A stretch of 54,377 bases of DNA from Bacteroidota bacterium (GCA_023432985.1 JAEZEQ010000019.1:1-54377), one strand, 5' to 3'; positions 36,401 to 45,046 are shown, numbered from the stretch's first letter. Program-made: numbers and translations. The notes: generated from the letters alone by a model not told the origin.

Positions 36401-37000
36401 TATGTTCTCCTAGGAACGGATGCCAACGGCTGTAGCAATACCGATACCGTAAGTGTATATATGTACGACGGCCCCAATGCCGATTTCTCCGTAAACCCAC
36501 AAAGTGGAAATGCACCTCTTCCGGTGACTATTACTGATAATTCTTCCGGAAATAATCTGACTTATTATTGGGATTTTGGAAATGGGTCGAATTCATTCGA
36601 TAATAATCCAACCTTTCAGGAAGAATATCTCAATCCGGGTACCTACAGTATAGTGCTTATTGTGGATGACGGATTATGTAAGGATAGTGCTACTAAATTT
36701 GTTGAGGTTTTGAATTTTGTGAAACCGGAATACAATATCCCCAACGTGTTTACACCCAATCAAAGCGGACCAAATGAAACCTTCCACCTCAGTCTGAAAA
36801 ATGTAAAAGAAGTACGCGTTTTTATTTATAACAGATGGGGACAATTGGTAAATAAGCTTACAGATGTGCAAGCGGAATGGGATGGCACAAATTTATTCAA
36901 GGAAGAAGCCGTAGAAGGAGTCTACTATTTTGTATATGAAATAACCGGATTTGATGATGAGCTGATCAAAGGAGAAGGATTTGTGCATTTATTCAGGTAA
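33425..37000 (+). CDS. T9SS type B (gliding-type C-terminal domain) repeat protein
   Basis: 1191 residues. Signal peptide ending 'LLQAQ' (about 25), then 'DHTGHHHDNPC' and an N-terminal domain of about 300 residues with a jelly-roll-like part ('CQNADFELNTYAGWETYC', 'NITIEFSVGDCSQTGHYGYA'), which often binds carbohydrate or caps adhesins. A PKD module with 'AMQWNFGDG' is near 421-500. Seven Ig-like repeats of 70 residues fill 521-1015, a second PKD-like module 1020-1100 ('YYWDFGNGSNSF'), and the last 85 residues are the gliding-motility-associated C-terminal domain ('NIPNVFTPNQSGPNETF', 'FIYNRWGQLV', 'GVYYFVYEITGFD'). These T9SS type B domains attach cargo with SprF-like partners. It lies 52 bases after the giant gene and probably forms a surface pair with it. 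Confidence 0.92.
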   Translation: MNKTCEKILFGSVFLLCQIPLLQAQDHTGHHHDNPCRTENIAFFQSYTRNTAFEDNFKGKFPISFAEFKIVNQIYYAALETRTADSLCKNPQFAIEKFVFDFIELYKNDLEFSFDPNENYTLKPGKYARVTNDPAIVNKAVGQPCQNADFELNTYAGWETYCGKTNGTAYTVVNQTAYTPGIGASCLGGSWGDQHVIFNGGSDPIVPSIPMVNPNGGIASVRIGDGTAIQAYGSVLKQTFLVDANSSVFSYSYAAVLEDPNHQASNQPFFKVKLTDQAGNEINCGNYQSYAGDNQPGWIDMGSYWYRNWTTSFVNLNAYIGQNITIEFSVGDCSQTGHYGYAYVEAACSPVSLQSSGPGICTGQALTISAPATAANYFWNTGESTQSIQVSAPGYYEVNLTPLNGGACGLTLGITVPALPTPTADFTLQSAPCSSTVAFNNTSTVSGSGTISAMQWNFGDGIQSPYGLGNISGTFNTTGTYNNPTHIYPINGTYNVNLTVVSTEGCTSSVNKPILISAPPVVNAGADFNVCENDSISLLASGANSYVWSNGANNGQPFLSPAGTYTWIVTGTATNGCTDTDSIQVNVLPAPIVIAPADTAICSGDSLSLTATGNALGFNWTGGISNSIPFLPGSTTLYHVSYTAANGCSASDSTLVSLLAPPNVNAGTDIVSCENNPILLQANGANNYVWSPNAQNGVPFTLPVGTYTYVVTGTNAAGCSDSDSLQIQIIANPIVQAGPDTAICSGENITLQANGNAPSYTWNNGVIDNTPFNPSATQTYIVTYTSPQGCSASDSIVVVVNPNPIVNAGNDTTLCQNQALTLSGNGANQYSWNNGIQNGIPFYQNVGTVTYTLVGTDANGCSGTDMVTVTVEASPIVNAGADTAFCIGNSYTFNGTSNTAPLNWIGAYQNGNNIVPQSTQSFIAWAESANGCRTYDTVWVDIYPLPNVDAGEDQHLCRPEWVSLFGNGAVHYSWSNGIQNGIAFEQNANEMTYVLLGTDANGCSNTDTVSVYMYDGPNADFSVNPQSGNAPLPVTITDNSSGNNLTYYWDFGNGSNSFDNNPTFQEEYLNPGTYSIVLIVDDGLCKDSATKFVEVLNFVKPEYNIPNVFTPNQSGPNETFHLSLKNVKEVRVFIYNRWGQLVNKLTDVQAEWDGTNLFKEEAVEGVYYFVYEITGFDDELIKGEGFVHLFR
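34988..36470 (+). repeat. Seven Ig-like repeats in alternating types
   Basis: Units of about 70 residues. Units 1, 3 and 5 read 'NAG.D...C.N..L.L..GAN.Y.W..G..NG.PF....GT.TY...GT...GC'; units 2 and 4 read 'PDTAICSG..L.L.A.GNA...W..G..N..PF.P..T..Y.V.YT...GCSASDS'. As in the upstream giant gene, the period is two units. Units 6 and 7 are more divergent. Confidence 0.75.
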
Positions 37001-37020
37001 TTGTTTTTTTCGTTTAAGTA

Positions 37021-37052
37021 GGGCAGTTGGGGTTAATCCACTGCCCTTTTTT
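37021..37052 (+). terminator. Terminator after the T9SS type B gene
   Basis: GGGCAGTTGG at 37021-37030 pairs with CCACTGCCC (37038-37046), one bulged T, followed by six T. It lies 21 bases after the stop. Confidence 0.8.
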
Positions 37053-37152
37053 CATGGGTATAATCGCCTCCTTTATCCCAAAAAAATAAAATATTGTCTA
37101 AATTTGGGTGCTATAGTTTCTAATCATTGCTACCTTCGAACAAAATTTCGGC

Positions 37153-38589
37153 ATGAAATATATTTATTTTTTACTTTTTTGCTTTTCCGGTACGCTCTTC
37201 GCCCAAACGCGCGTGTGGACATTGGAGCAGTGTATTGATTATGCGAAGGAAAACAATATTCAAATTCAACAAGCGCAGTTAAACGTTCAAAGTGCCGAAC
37301 TGACACAAAGGGACGGCTACTATGCCCTTTTGCCCAATTTGTCGGGAAGTGGTTTTGGCGGATATAGCTGGGGACAAAGACTCGACCAGTATAACCTGGC
37401 TTTCGTAAATCAACGTACAACCTCTATCAATGTCAGTGTTTCGGGAAGTTTACTCCTATTTTCCGGATTGCAAAATATCTACCGCATCAAACAAAATAAA
37501 TATGCCTTAGAGGGGAACAGACTTTCGTATGAGCAAGCCATGAACGATTTATCGCTCAATATTGCCAATGCTTATTTGCGACTTACTTTGGCAAAAGACC
37601 GCTTGCGAATTGCAGAAACTCAGATTCAAACCACTCGTTTGCAACTGGACCGAACACGCGAAATTTACGAAGCCGGAGCAACGAATAAAGGCGAGTTATT
37701 AAATGTAGAAAGTCAGCTTACCCAAGAAGAAATAAACCTGGTGGCTGCACAAAATGAATGGAATGCCGCACGTCTTTCTATGAGTGTATTGCTGAATCTG
37801 GATAATGATTCTTTGGATGTTGTAATCCCAAGTACGGATATAGACAACCGTCCCGACCCTCTTTTATCGGAATCGGCGCAGACTATTTACGAAAAAGCCC
37901 TGCAAATGCATGCAGGAATTCAGTCCCAGGAATATATTGTCAAAAGCAATAAAACCAATATACAGGTAGCCAAAGGGGCTTGGTCTCCATCCATCTCTCT
38001 GGTTGGTAGTATAGGCTCGGGTTATTCTTCACTTTCGCAAGAAATCACCGATACCAATATCACGGTCACACCCAATAATCCCATTGTTTTACCTACATAC
38101 GGCGGTGATTCGGTGGCTATTCCCATGCAACCAACCATTTCATACGATTTTCAACGAAGAACCATTCCATTCTTTCAGCAATTGCCGCGCAACAGAAATA
38201 CGCAAATAGGTATATCCATCAATCTCCCTATTTTAAACAGATTGAATAATTATACCAATTTATCCCGTGCTAAGATTTCTTATCAAAATGCACGATTGGA
38301 ACTGGAGGCCCAAAAGCAAAACCTGAAAAACACCATTCAAACTGCATATAACGACGCATTGGCGGGCTATACAACCTATAAAGCCAATAAGAAAAATGAG
38401 GAAGCTTTGAAAGAATCATTTAACTATGCACAAGAAAAATTCAATGCCGGACAAATGAATGCCTTCGATTTCAATCAGGCCAAAAACAATATGAATAATT
38501 CCGAAATACAAAGCCTGATTTCGAAATATGAGTATTTATACCGCATCAAAATATTGGAATATTATCTAGGAAAAAATTTAAAGTTGTAA
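37153..38589 (+). CDS. TolC-family outer membrane efflux protein
   Basis: 478 residues. Signal peptide (MKYIYFLLFCFSGTLFAQ), then 'WTLEQCIDYAKENNIQIQQA', the start of the first long helix typical of TolC, and the duplicated second half near residue 250 ('ALQMHAGIQSQEYIVKSNKT'). 'SVSGSLLLFSGLQN' is a TolC beta-barrel entrance strand. It forms the trimeric channel through the outer membrane for an efflux or type I secretion pump. Three bases separate it from the adaptor gene. A TACCTTCG at 37131-37138 may be its -7 element. Confidence 0.9.
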   Translation: MKYIYFLLFCFSGTLFAQTRVWTLEQCIDYAKENNIQIQQAQLNVQSAELTQRDGYYALLPNLSGSGFGGYSWGQRLDQYNLAFVNQRTTSINVSVSGSLLLFSGLQNIYRIKQNKYALEGNRLSYEQAMNDLSLNIANAYLRLTLAKDRLRIAETQIQTTRLQLDRTREIYEAGATNKGELLNVESQLTQEEINLVAAQNEWNAARLSMSVLLNLDNDSLDVVIPSTDIDNRPDPLLSESAQTIYEKALQMHAGIQSQEYIVKSNKTNIQVAKGAWSPSISLVGSIGSGYSSLSQEITDTNITVTPNNPIVLPTYGGDSVAIPMQPTISYDFQRRTIPFFQQLPRNRNTQIGISINLPILNRLNNYTNLSRAKISYQNARLELEAQKQNLKNTIQTAYNDALAGYTTYKANKKNEEALKESFNYAQEKFNAGQMNAFDFNQAKNNMNNSEIQSLISKYEYLYRIKILEYYLGKNLKL

Positions 38590-38592
38590 AGA

Positions 38593-39876
38593 ATGAATCG
38601 CATTAAATATAGTCTGTTTCTTGTTTTGTCTGTCTATCTGTATTCTTGCGGGAAACAGTCAAAAACAAAGGTCAGTGTCGAAAATGCAGCCGAAAGAATG
38701 GTTATTGAAACCGTCTCGGCCAGTGGGAAAATCGAACCTGAAATCGAGGTTAAAATCAGCTCTGAAGTTTCGGGGGAGATAACCGGACTTTATGTGAAAG
38801 AAGGCGATAGTGTGCAAAAAGGGCAGTTATTGGCAGAGATTAATCCCGATTTACTTCAAAGTCAGTTCGAAGGTTCACAGGCTATGTACAACAATGCTAT
38901 GGCCTCTTATTCAAGTGCCGTTGCCCGTAAAGAACAATCGCGTGCCGCCTATGTAAAAGCCGAGGCGGATTATAAAAGACAAAAGGGACTCTTCGAAAAA
39001 TCGGTAATCTCTCAAGCCGAATATGATGCAGCCAGGGCTACTTATCTGAGCGCACAGGCCGACTTGAAAGCAGCCGAAGAAAATGTAAAAGCCGCCGAAT
39101 TTTCAGCGAAAAGCGCTAAATCGAACAGCAAATTAGCCGAAAGTAATCTCGCCCGTACAAGATTATACGCACCTATGAGTGGTGTGGTGAGTAAACTATC
39201 GGTGGAAAAAGGCGAACGTGTAGTTGGTACGGCTACCATGTCGGGAACGGAATTGCTGCGCATTGCCGACCTGTCTAAAATGCAGGTGGAAGTGGAAGTA
39301 AACGAAAATGATATAGTACGCCTTCATCTTGGTGATACGGCCATCATTAATGTGGATGCCTATCCCAATATGTTATTCAAAGGAGTGGTAAGTGAAATTG
39401 CCAATTCGCCTAAACTCAGCACCGGCGCCGCAGCACTCAGTACGGATGAGGTTACAAATTTCGAGGTTAAGGTCAAAATCATAGCCGAAAGTTATGCCGA
39501 CCTAATGCAGAAAAAGAAAATGACGCATTCTCCCTTCAGGCCCGGGATGAGTGCAACCGTCGATATTCAAACCGACAAACAAAAAGGAATAACCGTGCCC
39601 ATACAATCAGTAACGGCAAAATTGGATACCGTGCAAACCTTAAGTTATGAACCCGAAAAATACCTCGAATATGTATTCGTGATTCAAGGGGATTCGGTAT
39701 TGATGAAACAAGTGAAAACCGAAATTCAGGATAATAAATATATTCTGATTAAAGAGGGTTTGGAATTGGGCGAAACGGTGGTAGAAGCACCTTATGATGC
39801 CATTAGCAAAACCCTTAAAAACGGATCAAAAATTGAAGTAACCACCAAGGATAAATTGTTTACGGCGAAAAAATAA
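38593..39876 (+). CDS. Efflux periplasmic adaptor (MacA/HlyD-type) lipoprotein
   Basis: 427 residues. Lipoprotein signal with cysteine at 19 ('SVYLYSCGK'), then a lipoyl half 'SGEITGLYVKEGDSVQKGQL', a long alpha-hairpin of coiled-coil type (about 100-185, rich in Ala, Glu, Lys), the second lipoyl half 'LYAPMSGVVSKLSVEKGERV', a beta-barrel region and a membrane-proximal C-terminus 'ILIKEGLELGETVVEAPYD'. It links an inner-membrane pump to TolC. The usual pump gene, such as macB, is not next to it; instead tsaB follows, sharing the A of TAATG. The pump must be encoded elsewhere. Confidence 0.9.
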   Translation: MNRIKYSLFLVLSVYLYSCGKQSKTKVSVENAAERMVIETVSASGKIEPEIEVKISSEVSGEITGLYVKEGDSVQKGQLLAEINPDLLQSQFEGSQAMYNNAMASYSSAVARKEQSRAAYVKAEADYKRQKGLFEKSVISQAEYDAARATYLSAQADLKAAEENVKAAEFSAKSAKSNSKLAESNLARTRLYAPMSGVVSKLSVEKGERVVGTATMSGTELLRIADLSKMQVEVEVNENDIVRLHLGDTAIINVDAYPNMLFKGVVSEIANSPKLSTGAAALSTDEVTNFEVKVKIIAESYADLMQKKKMTHSPFRPGMSATVDIQTDKQKGITVPIQSVTAKLDTVQTLSYEPEKYLEYVFVIQGDSVLMKQVKTEIQDNKYILIKEGLELGETVVEAPYDAISKTLKNGSKIEVTTKDKLFTAKK

Positions 39877-40544
39877 TGGCAACTATTCTTCATCTGGAAA
39901 GTAGTGGTCCCATTTGCTCTGTAGCACTTAGTCAAAACGGGATTTATTTGGACGCGCTAATGCATGAAGAAGCGAATATGCACGGACAAATCATTACGAT
40001 CCTCATCGAGCGCTTACTCAAAAATAACAGCTTAAACATGTCGGAACTGAATGCCGTTTCTGTGAGCAGCGGCCCGGGTAGTTATACCGGACTTCGAATC
40101 GGAAGCAGTACGGCCAAAGGTCTCTGCTATGCCCTCCAAATCCCACTTATCGCCATTTCTACGCTCGATATTTTATTCCATTCTTTGCCCGATCAACAAG
40201 CATTGATCTTAATTGATGCACGCAGATTGGATGCCTATGCCGCTTTCTATCATAAGGGCGAAAAAATATTCGAGAAAAATACCACGCTGAATAACTCCTT
40301 TTTCGATGAGCTGAAAAAGGAATACGGCCCCTTCCCCATTTTTGGAAATACGGGCGATAAAATTCTGGATCTCCTCCAAACAAGTCAGCTCCAATACACG
40401 GATATTGCCCTGCCACACGCCAAAGATCAGGTGCGTATTGCATATGAAAAATGGGAAAATAAAGACTTCGAAAGCCTCGATTTATTCAAGCCCAATTACC
40501 TCAAAACCTGGGAAGAAGGACAAGCAAAACAATTTCCAAAATAA
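39876..40544 (+). CDS. tsaB: tRNA threonylcarbamoyladenosine protein TsaB
   Basis: 222 residues, standard for TsaB. 'ILHLESSGPICSVALSQNG' at the N-terminus, 'EANMHGQIITILIERLL' and 'VSVSSGPGSYTGLRIGSSTA' are characteristic of the ASKHA-fold TsaB that binds TsaD and TsaE and is needed to make t6A at position 37 of ANN-decoding tRNAs. The start codon overlaps the adaptor stop by one base, so expression is coupled to the efflux genes, an unexpected pairing. It is convergent with the T9SS gene 4 bases further. Confidence 0.95.
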   Translation: MATILHLESSGPICSVALSQNGIYLDALMHEEANMHGQIITILIERLLKNNSLNMSELNAVSVSSGPGSYTGLRIGSSTAKGLCYALQIPLIAISTLDILFHSLPDQQALILIDARRLDAYAAFYHKGEKIFEKNTTLNNSFFDELKKEYGPFPIFGNTGDKILDLLQTSQLQYTDIALPHAKDQVRIAYEKWENKDFESLDLFKPNYLKTWEEGQAKQFPK

Positions 40545-40548
40545 GGAA

Positions 40549-41382
40549 TTACTGCAACAATATTTTTTTCGTATATACATGCACGCCTTGTTCTACCTGC
40601 AATGTATAGATTCCTTTTGCAAAAGATTCGGTAGCAATGGCAGTGGGTCCTGACTCCACACGGCGTGATGCTACTACACGGCCCTGAATATCGACCAATA
40701 TAAAACTATACACGGCCTGATGCACGGGATGTATATAGAGCAAATGGGAAGTTGGATTCGGAAAAATACGGAATATATTTTCTGATTCCGATTGCAGGGA
40801 AGAATTCGGTGCTTCGGGCATCAAAAGCGATCCGCTATAAATCATATCGCCCGAATTTTCTCCGTTATTATTGGCTACATTTCCGGCATAAAAGAACTTC
40901 ACATCTCCGCTACCGGCCGCGGGAGCTGTCCAGCGCACAAAAAAGCTTTTCAGGGCATTTCCATTGCCATTCGTTCCGGCCAAGGTATGGGTAATATAAG
41001 AAGCAGAGGCTTTGGCTTGTGTTTCGGCATCAAGAGCTTCAAATAATCCTGTTGTCGTACTGCTTCCACTTTTCACGGCAGATAGGGCAAATCCGTAATT
41101 ATGTGTTGTGGTTCCTCCCGATTCTAGTTTGATTTCCAAATTATAAGTCTGTCCCCCATAATAGCCTTCTGCAGGAATATCCGAAGTTTCCAGTATAATA
41201 GAACCCGGTCCCGAATTGGGTACTGAACCCGTATGGCAACCTGATTTTGCACATGTGCCTATTGCCAATGCTCCGGAATAATTGGAAGCTGAACCCGCCT
41301 TATTCGACTTAGCTTCGGGAATAAAAATACATAGGAGTATAAAGAGCGAAGATGCAAAAATTAAACAGATTCGTTTTTTCAT
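40549..41382 (-). CDS. T9SS type A protein with Reeler/choice-of-anchor-like domain
   Basis: 277 residues. Signal (MKKRICLIFASSLFILLCIF, cut near 'AKSNKAG'), then residues 35-190 with 'CAKSGCHTGSVPNSGPGSI', 'YYGGQTYNLEIKLESGGTT', 'FALSAV' and 'VKFFYAGNVANNNGENSGD', which match the family labelled choice-of-anchor V (related to Reeler domains). 'CAKSGCH' is of CX4CH form, like a c-type heme site. The last 75 residues are a T9SS sorting domain ('FRIFPNPTSHLLYIHPVH', 'LVDIQGRVV'). A surface protein, possibly heme or metal-binding; no known activity is assigned. It lies behind the sdh terminator. Confidence 0.85.
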   Translation of the reverse strand: MKKRICLIFASSLFILLCIFIPEAKSNKAGSASNYSGALAIGTCAKSGCHTGSVPNSGPGSIILETSDIPAEGYYGGQTYNLEIKLESGGTTTHNYGFALSAVKSGSSTTTGLFEALDAETQAKASASYITHTLAGTNGNGNALKSFFVRWTAPAAGSGDVKFFYAGNVANNNGENSGDMIYSGSLLMPEAPNSSLQSESENIFRIFPNPTSHLLYIHPVHQAVYSFILVDIQGRVVASRRVESGPTAIATESFAKGIYTLQVEQGVHVYTKKILLQ

Positions 41383-41404
41383 AGCAGATAGGAATAAGTA
41401 TCAA

Positions 41405-41438
41405 AGAAAAAGCCTTGCTTTCAATTATGCAAGGCTTT
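41405..41438 (-). terminator. Terminator of sdhCAB
   Basis: AAAGCCTTGC (41409-41418) and GCAAGGCTTT (41429-41438) form a perfect 10-base stem; on the minus strand TTTTCTTTG follows. It lies 27 bases after the sdhB stop. Confidence 0.85.
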
Positions 41439-41465
41439 CAATTAAAATATAGAATAAGAAACGTA

Positions 41466-42215
41466 TTATTTTTTTCCGCCTATGGACGAACTGAGGAATT
41501 CTCTATTCATTTTGGCGATATTTTCGAGCGATATTTCTTTAGGACATTCGTAAGAACAAGCTCCGGTATTGGTACAATTCCCAAAACCTTCGGCATCCAT
41601 GGCATTTACCATATTCAGCACACGTTCTTGGCGCTCGGGCTGACCTTGAGGCAAAAGAGCGAGCTGACTTACTTTAGCCGATACAAAGAGCATAGCCGAA
41701 GAGTTTACACAAGCCGCCACACAGGCCCCACAACCTATACAGGAAGCAGCTGCAAAGGCAGCATCGGCATCTTCTTTAGAAACAGGCAGGGCATTTGCAT
41801 CTTGCGCATTACCGGTATTCACAGAAATATAGCCCCCGGCAGAAATAATGCGGTCAAACGCCGTTCTGTCTACCGTTAAATCTTTAATTACCGGAAAAGC
41901 CTTCGCTCTCCATGGCTCAACAGTAATGGTATCGCCATTGCTGAAAGAACGCATATGGAGCTGACAGGTAGTAACTCCCTGAAGAGGACCATGCGGCTGA
42001 CCATTGATGTACATACTGCACATTCCGCAAATACCTTCACGGCAATCGTGGTCGAATGCAACCGGCTCTTCACCTTTAGAAATCAATTCTTCGTTCAATT
42101 GATCTATCATTTCCAAAAAAGACATATCTTCTGAAATCTCTTTCAGCGGATAATCTACAAATCGACCTGTATCGTTAGAATTTTTCTGACGCCAAACTTT
42201 TAATGTAAGGTTCAT
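41466..42215 (-). CDS. sdhB: Succinate dehydrogenase iron-sulfur subunit
   Basis: 249 residues. The plant-type [2Fe-2S] site is 'CREGICGMCSMYING' with a further Cys; the [4Fe-4S] site 'CIGCGACVAAC' and the [3Fe-4S] site with 'CTNTGACSYECPKEIS' are complete. It carries electrons from the flavoprotein to the membrane subunit. The form and the gene order sdhC-sdhA-sdhB with a single membrane protein are those of B-type complexes (Wolinella/Bacillus), usual in Bacteroidota. It may work with menaquinone. Last gene of the operon, 28 bases after sdhA. Confidence 0.97.
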   Translation of the reverse strand: MNLTLKVWRQKNSNDTGRFVDYPLKEISEDMSFLEMIDQLNEELISKGEEPVAFDHDCREGICGMCSMYINGQPHGPLQGVTTCQLHMRSFSNGDTITVEPWRAKAFPVIKDLTVDRTAFDRIISAGGYISVNTGNAQDANALPVSKEDADAAFAAASCIGCGACVAACVNSSAMLFVSAKVSQLALLPQGQPERQERVLNMVNAMDAEGFGNCTNTGACSYECPKEISLENIAKMNREFLSSSIGGKK

Positions 42216-42243
42216 AATAGAATAGTTTTAATTTTTAATGGCA

Positions 42244-44244
42244 TTATTTGTATGAACGTTGAGCAATTTTAATATTCTCATATTTCAATTCCTCCTTATG
42301 CAGAGTCCACTCTCCTACTTCTTTCATTTCCCAGCAAGAAACGAATGCGAAATTTTCATCATCACGCAATGCTTCGCCTTCTTCGGTTTGAAATTCTTCA
42401 CGGAAATGTCCTCCACATGATTCGTTTCGATTCAAGGCATCCAAACACATCAGTTCGGCCAATTCCAGGAAGTCGGCAACACGGCCTGCTTTTTCCAATT
42501 CGGGATTGAATTCATTAGCTTCACCGGTCACGCGCAAATCGGACCAAAACTCGCTTCGAACCACTCTGATTTCATCAATAGCTTCTTGCAATCCTTTGGC
42601 ATTTCGCGCCATACCACATTTATCCCACATGATACGACCCAATTTTTTATGGAAATAATCGACCGATTTACTACCCTTAATGCTGAGTAATTTTTCGATT
42701 TGTGCACGCACTTTTTGTTCGGCCTCCTCGAATGCAGGATGATCGGTAGGTATGGATTTGGTGCGAATTTCTTTACTAAGATAAGATCCTATGGTATAAG
42801 GGATCACAAAATAACCGTCGGCTAAACCCTGCATCAAAGCAGATGCACCCAAACGGTTGGCTCCGTGGTCGCTGAAATTGGCCTCGCCCAGGGCATATAA
42901 ACCGGGGATATTGGTCATCAATTCATAATCTACCCAAAGTCCGCCCATGGTATAATGTACGGCCGGATAAATCTGCATGGGTTGCTCGTATGGATCCACT
43001 CCGGTAATTTGCTTGTACATGTCGAACAAGTTACCATATTTCTCTTTCACCACTTCTTTACCCAAGGCTTTCAATTGTTCATCGGACGGATTCTGAATAC
43101 CCAATTTGGTAGCTTCCTGTCTTCCGTATTTTTCTTTCATATTAAAAGCAAAATCAAGGAATACGGCTTCTCCGGTTTTATTCACCCCAAAGCCGGCATC
43201 ACAACGCTCTTTCGCAGCGCGAGAAGCAACGTCGCGTGGTACCAGGTTTCCAAATGCAGGATAACGACGCTCTAAATAATAATCGCGATCTTCCTCTTTA
43301 ATATCACTGGCTTTTTTCTTGCCTTCACGTATAGCTATTGCATCCTCTTTCGATTTAGGAACCCAAATTCTTCCATCATTCCGAAGCGATTCAGACATCA
43401 AGGTAAGCTTACTTTGATGTGTTCCCGAAACCGGAATACAAGTAGGGTGAATTTGCGTAAAACAAGGATTCCCGAAATAGGCTCCTTTCTTATGGGCTTT
43501 CCATGCAGCTGTAGCATTGGAACCCATGGCATTGGTCGACAAATAAAATACGTTTCCATATCCTCCGGATGCCAATATAACCGCATGTCCGAAATGTCTT
43601 TCCAATTCGCCCGTTATCAAATTGCGGGCAATAATACCACGCGCTTTTCCTTCAATGGTCACAACCTCCAACATTTCGTGACGGCTGTATAAACGCACAT
43701 TTCCCAAGCCAACCTGACGTTGCAAAGCACTATAAGCACCTAATAATAACTGCTGTCCGGTCTGACCCGCTGCATAAAATGTACGCTGTACCTGTGTACC
43801 TCCAAAAGAACGATTGCTCAATAATCCGCCATACTCACGTGCAAAAGGCACACCCTGCGCCACACATTGATCGATAATATTGGCCGATACTTCTGCCAAA
43901 CGGTGCACATTGGCCTCGCGAGCACGGTAATCGCCCCCTTTAATGGTATCGTAAAACAAACGGTAAACAGAATCCCCGTCGTTTTGATAATTTTTTGCCG
44001 CATTTATACCCCCTTGCGCCGCAATAGAATGCGCACGACGCGGAGAATCTTGAAAACAAAATACTTTCACTTTATATCCCAACTCGGCCAAACTCGCCGC
44101 AGCAGAAGCACCCGCTAATCCAGTCCCTACAATAACGATCTCTAATTGACGCTTGTTGGCCGGATTCACTAAAGGAACCGAACTTTTATATTTTGACCAT
44201 TTCTCCGAAATAGACCCTTCCGGAATATTTGAATGTATTGACAT
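42244..44244 (-). CDS. sdhA: Succinate dehydrogenase/fumarate reductase flavoprotein
   Basis: 666 residues, longer than the enterobacterial ~590 but normal for B-type enzymes. FAD-binding 'VIVGTGLAGASAAASLAELG' region (here IVGTG), covalent-FAD His H72 in 'RRAHSIAAQGGIN', 'DGGLLSN'-like 'YGGLLSNRSFGGTQVQRTFY', and active-site 'HPTCIP' and 'HYTMGG' with 'GLYALGEANFSDHGANRLGA'. It oxidises succinate to fumarate on the cytoplasmic side. It lies 19 bases after sdhC. Confidence 0.97.
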   Translation of the reverse strand: MSIHSNIPEGSISEKWSKYKSSVPLVNPANKRQLEIVIVGTGLAGASAAASLAELGYKVKVFCFQDSPRRAHSIAAQGGINAAKNYQNDGDSVYRLFYDTIKGGDYRAREANVHRLAEVSANIIDQCVAQGVPFAREYGGLLSNRSFGGTQVQRTFYAAGQTGQQLLLGAYSALQRQVGLGNVRLYSRHEMLEVVTIEGKARGIIARNLITGELERHFGHAVILASGGYGNVFYLSTNAMGSNATAAWKAHKKGAYFGNPCFTQIHPTCIPVSGTHQSKLTLMSESLRNDGRIWVPKSKEDAIAIREGKKKASDIKEEDRDYYLERRYPAFGNLVPRDVASRAAKERCDAGFGVNKTGEAVFLDFAFNMKEKYGRQEATKLGIQNPSDEQLKALGKEVVKEKYGNLFDMYKQITGVDPYEQPMQIYPAVHYTMGGLWVDYELMTNIPGLYALGEANFSDHGANRLGASALMQGLADGYFVIPYTIGSYLSKEIRTKSIPTDHPAFEEAEQKVRAQIEKLLSIKGSKSVDYFHKKLGRIMWDKCGMARNAKGLQEAIDEIRVVRSEFWSDLRVTGEANEFNPELEKAGRVADFLELAELMCLDALNRNESCGGHFREEFQTEEGEALRDDENFAFVSCWEMKEVGEWTLHKEELKYENIKIAQRSYK

Positions 44245-44263
44245 AATTCTCTAACTCTTTAAA

Positions 44264-45046
44264 TTAATGAATAAAGAAAAAGTAAAGAGGCATGGACGCA
44301 AAGGCCAAAGGAAATCCTAAACCTATTATCCAAAATCCTATAAAATGTATTAACCCGTTATATTTCGGATGATTTAATCCCAATGTTTGAAATGCACTCT
44401 TGAATCCATGCATTAAGTGAAAAGACAAAGCAGCCATACTTAATACGTAAATCAATACAATCCACCATTGTTGAAAGGCTGTAGCAACCTCCTTGTATAA
44501 ATCTTTCACGATGATTACAGTCTCTCCGTTAGCCGGATTATGTATCTCTACCATCTTAGTCTGCATCGCAGCACCTGCATACGACTCATATTGTACATTA
44601 TCCGGATTCATTAACTGAACCGTATACTGCGTATAGGGAACTTCGCCAAATTTGTATTTATACCAAAATCCGGACATGTGAACCACTATAAAAATTAAAA
44701 TCACCATACCCAACATGGCCATATTCCTACTATACCAAGTTGCGTTTTTAGTGCCGACTTTCTTGTATGAAACCGGACGTGCCAACTTGTTCTGATACGC
44801 TAAATAAATCCCATGCACAGCATGAAATAAAATAATAGCGTAAAGACCATAGGATATAGTCTTAATGAGCGGATTGCTCGTCATAAATACGGCGTACTGA
44901 TTGAACGCCAAACCACCGTCATTCTTAAATAACTGCAAATTGCCCGTGAGATGAGCAATCATGAAGCTAACTAAAAACAATCCGGTTAGAGCCATTAGCA
45001 ATTTCTTACCAATACTCGAACTTAAAAACGCGGAAAACTTCGACAT
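44264..45046 (-). CDS. sdhC: Succinate dehydrogenase cytochrome b subunit
   Basis: 260 residues with five membrane segments (about 15-40, 55-75, 105-125, 175-195, 215-240). Candidate heme ligands are His in 'MIAHLTGNLQLF', 'FHAVHGIYLAYQ', 'FIVVHMSGFWYKYKFG' and 'LSFHLMHGFKSAFQTLG', as in the diheme B-type subunit that handles menaquinone. It anchors SdhAB in the membrane. First gene of the operon with its own promoter. Confidence 0.93.
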   Translation of the reverse strand: MSKFSAFLSSSIGKKLLMALTGLFLVSFMIAHLTGNLQLFKNDGGLAFNQYAVFMTSNPLIKTISYGLYAIILFHAVHGIYLAYQNKLARPVSYKKVGTKNATWYSRNMAMLGMVILIFIVVHMSGFWYKYKFGEVPYTQYTVQLMNPDNVQYESYAGAAMQTKMVEIHNPANGETVIIVKDLYKEVATAFQQWWIVLIYVLSMAALSFHLMHGFKSAFQTLGLNHPKYNGLIHFIGFWIIGLGFPLAFASMPLYFFFIH

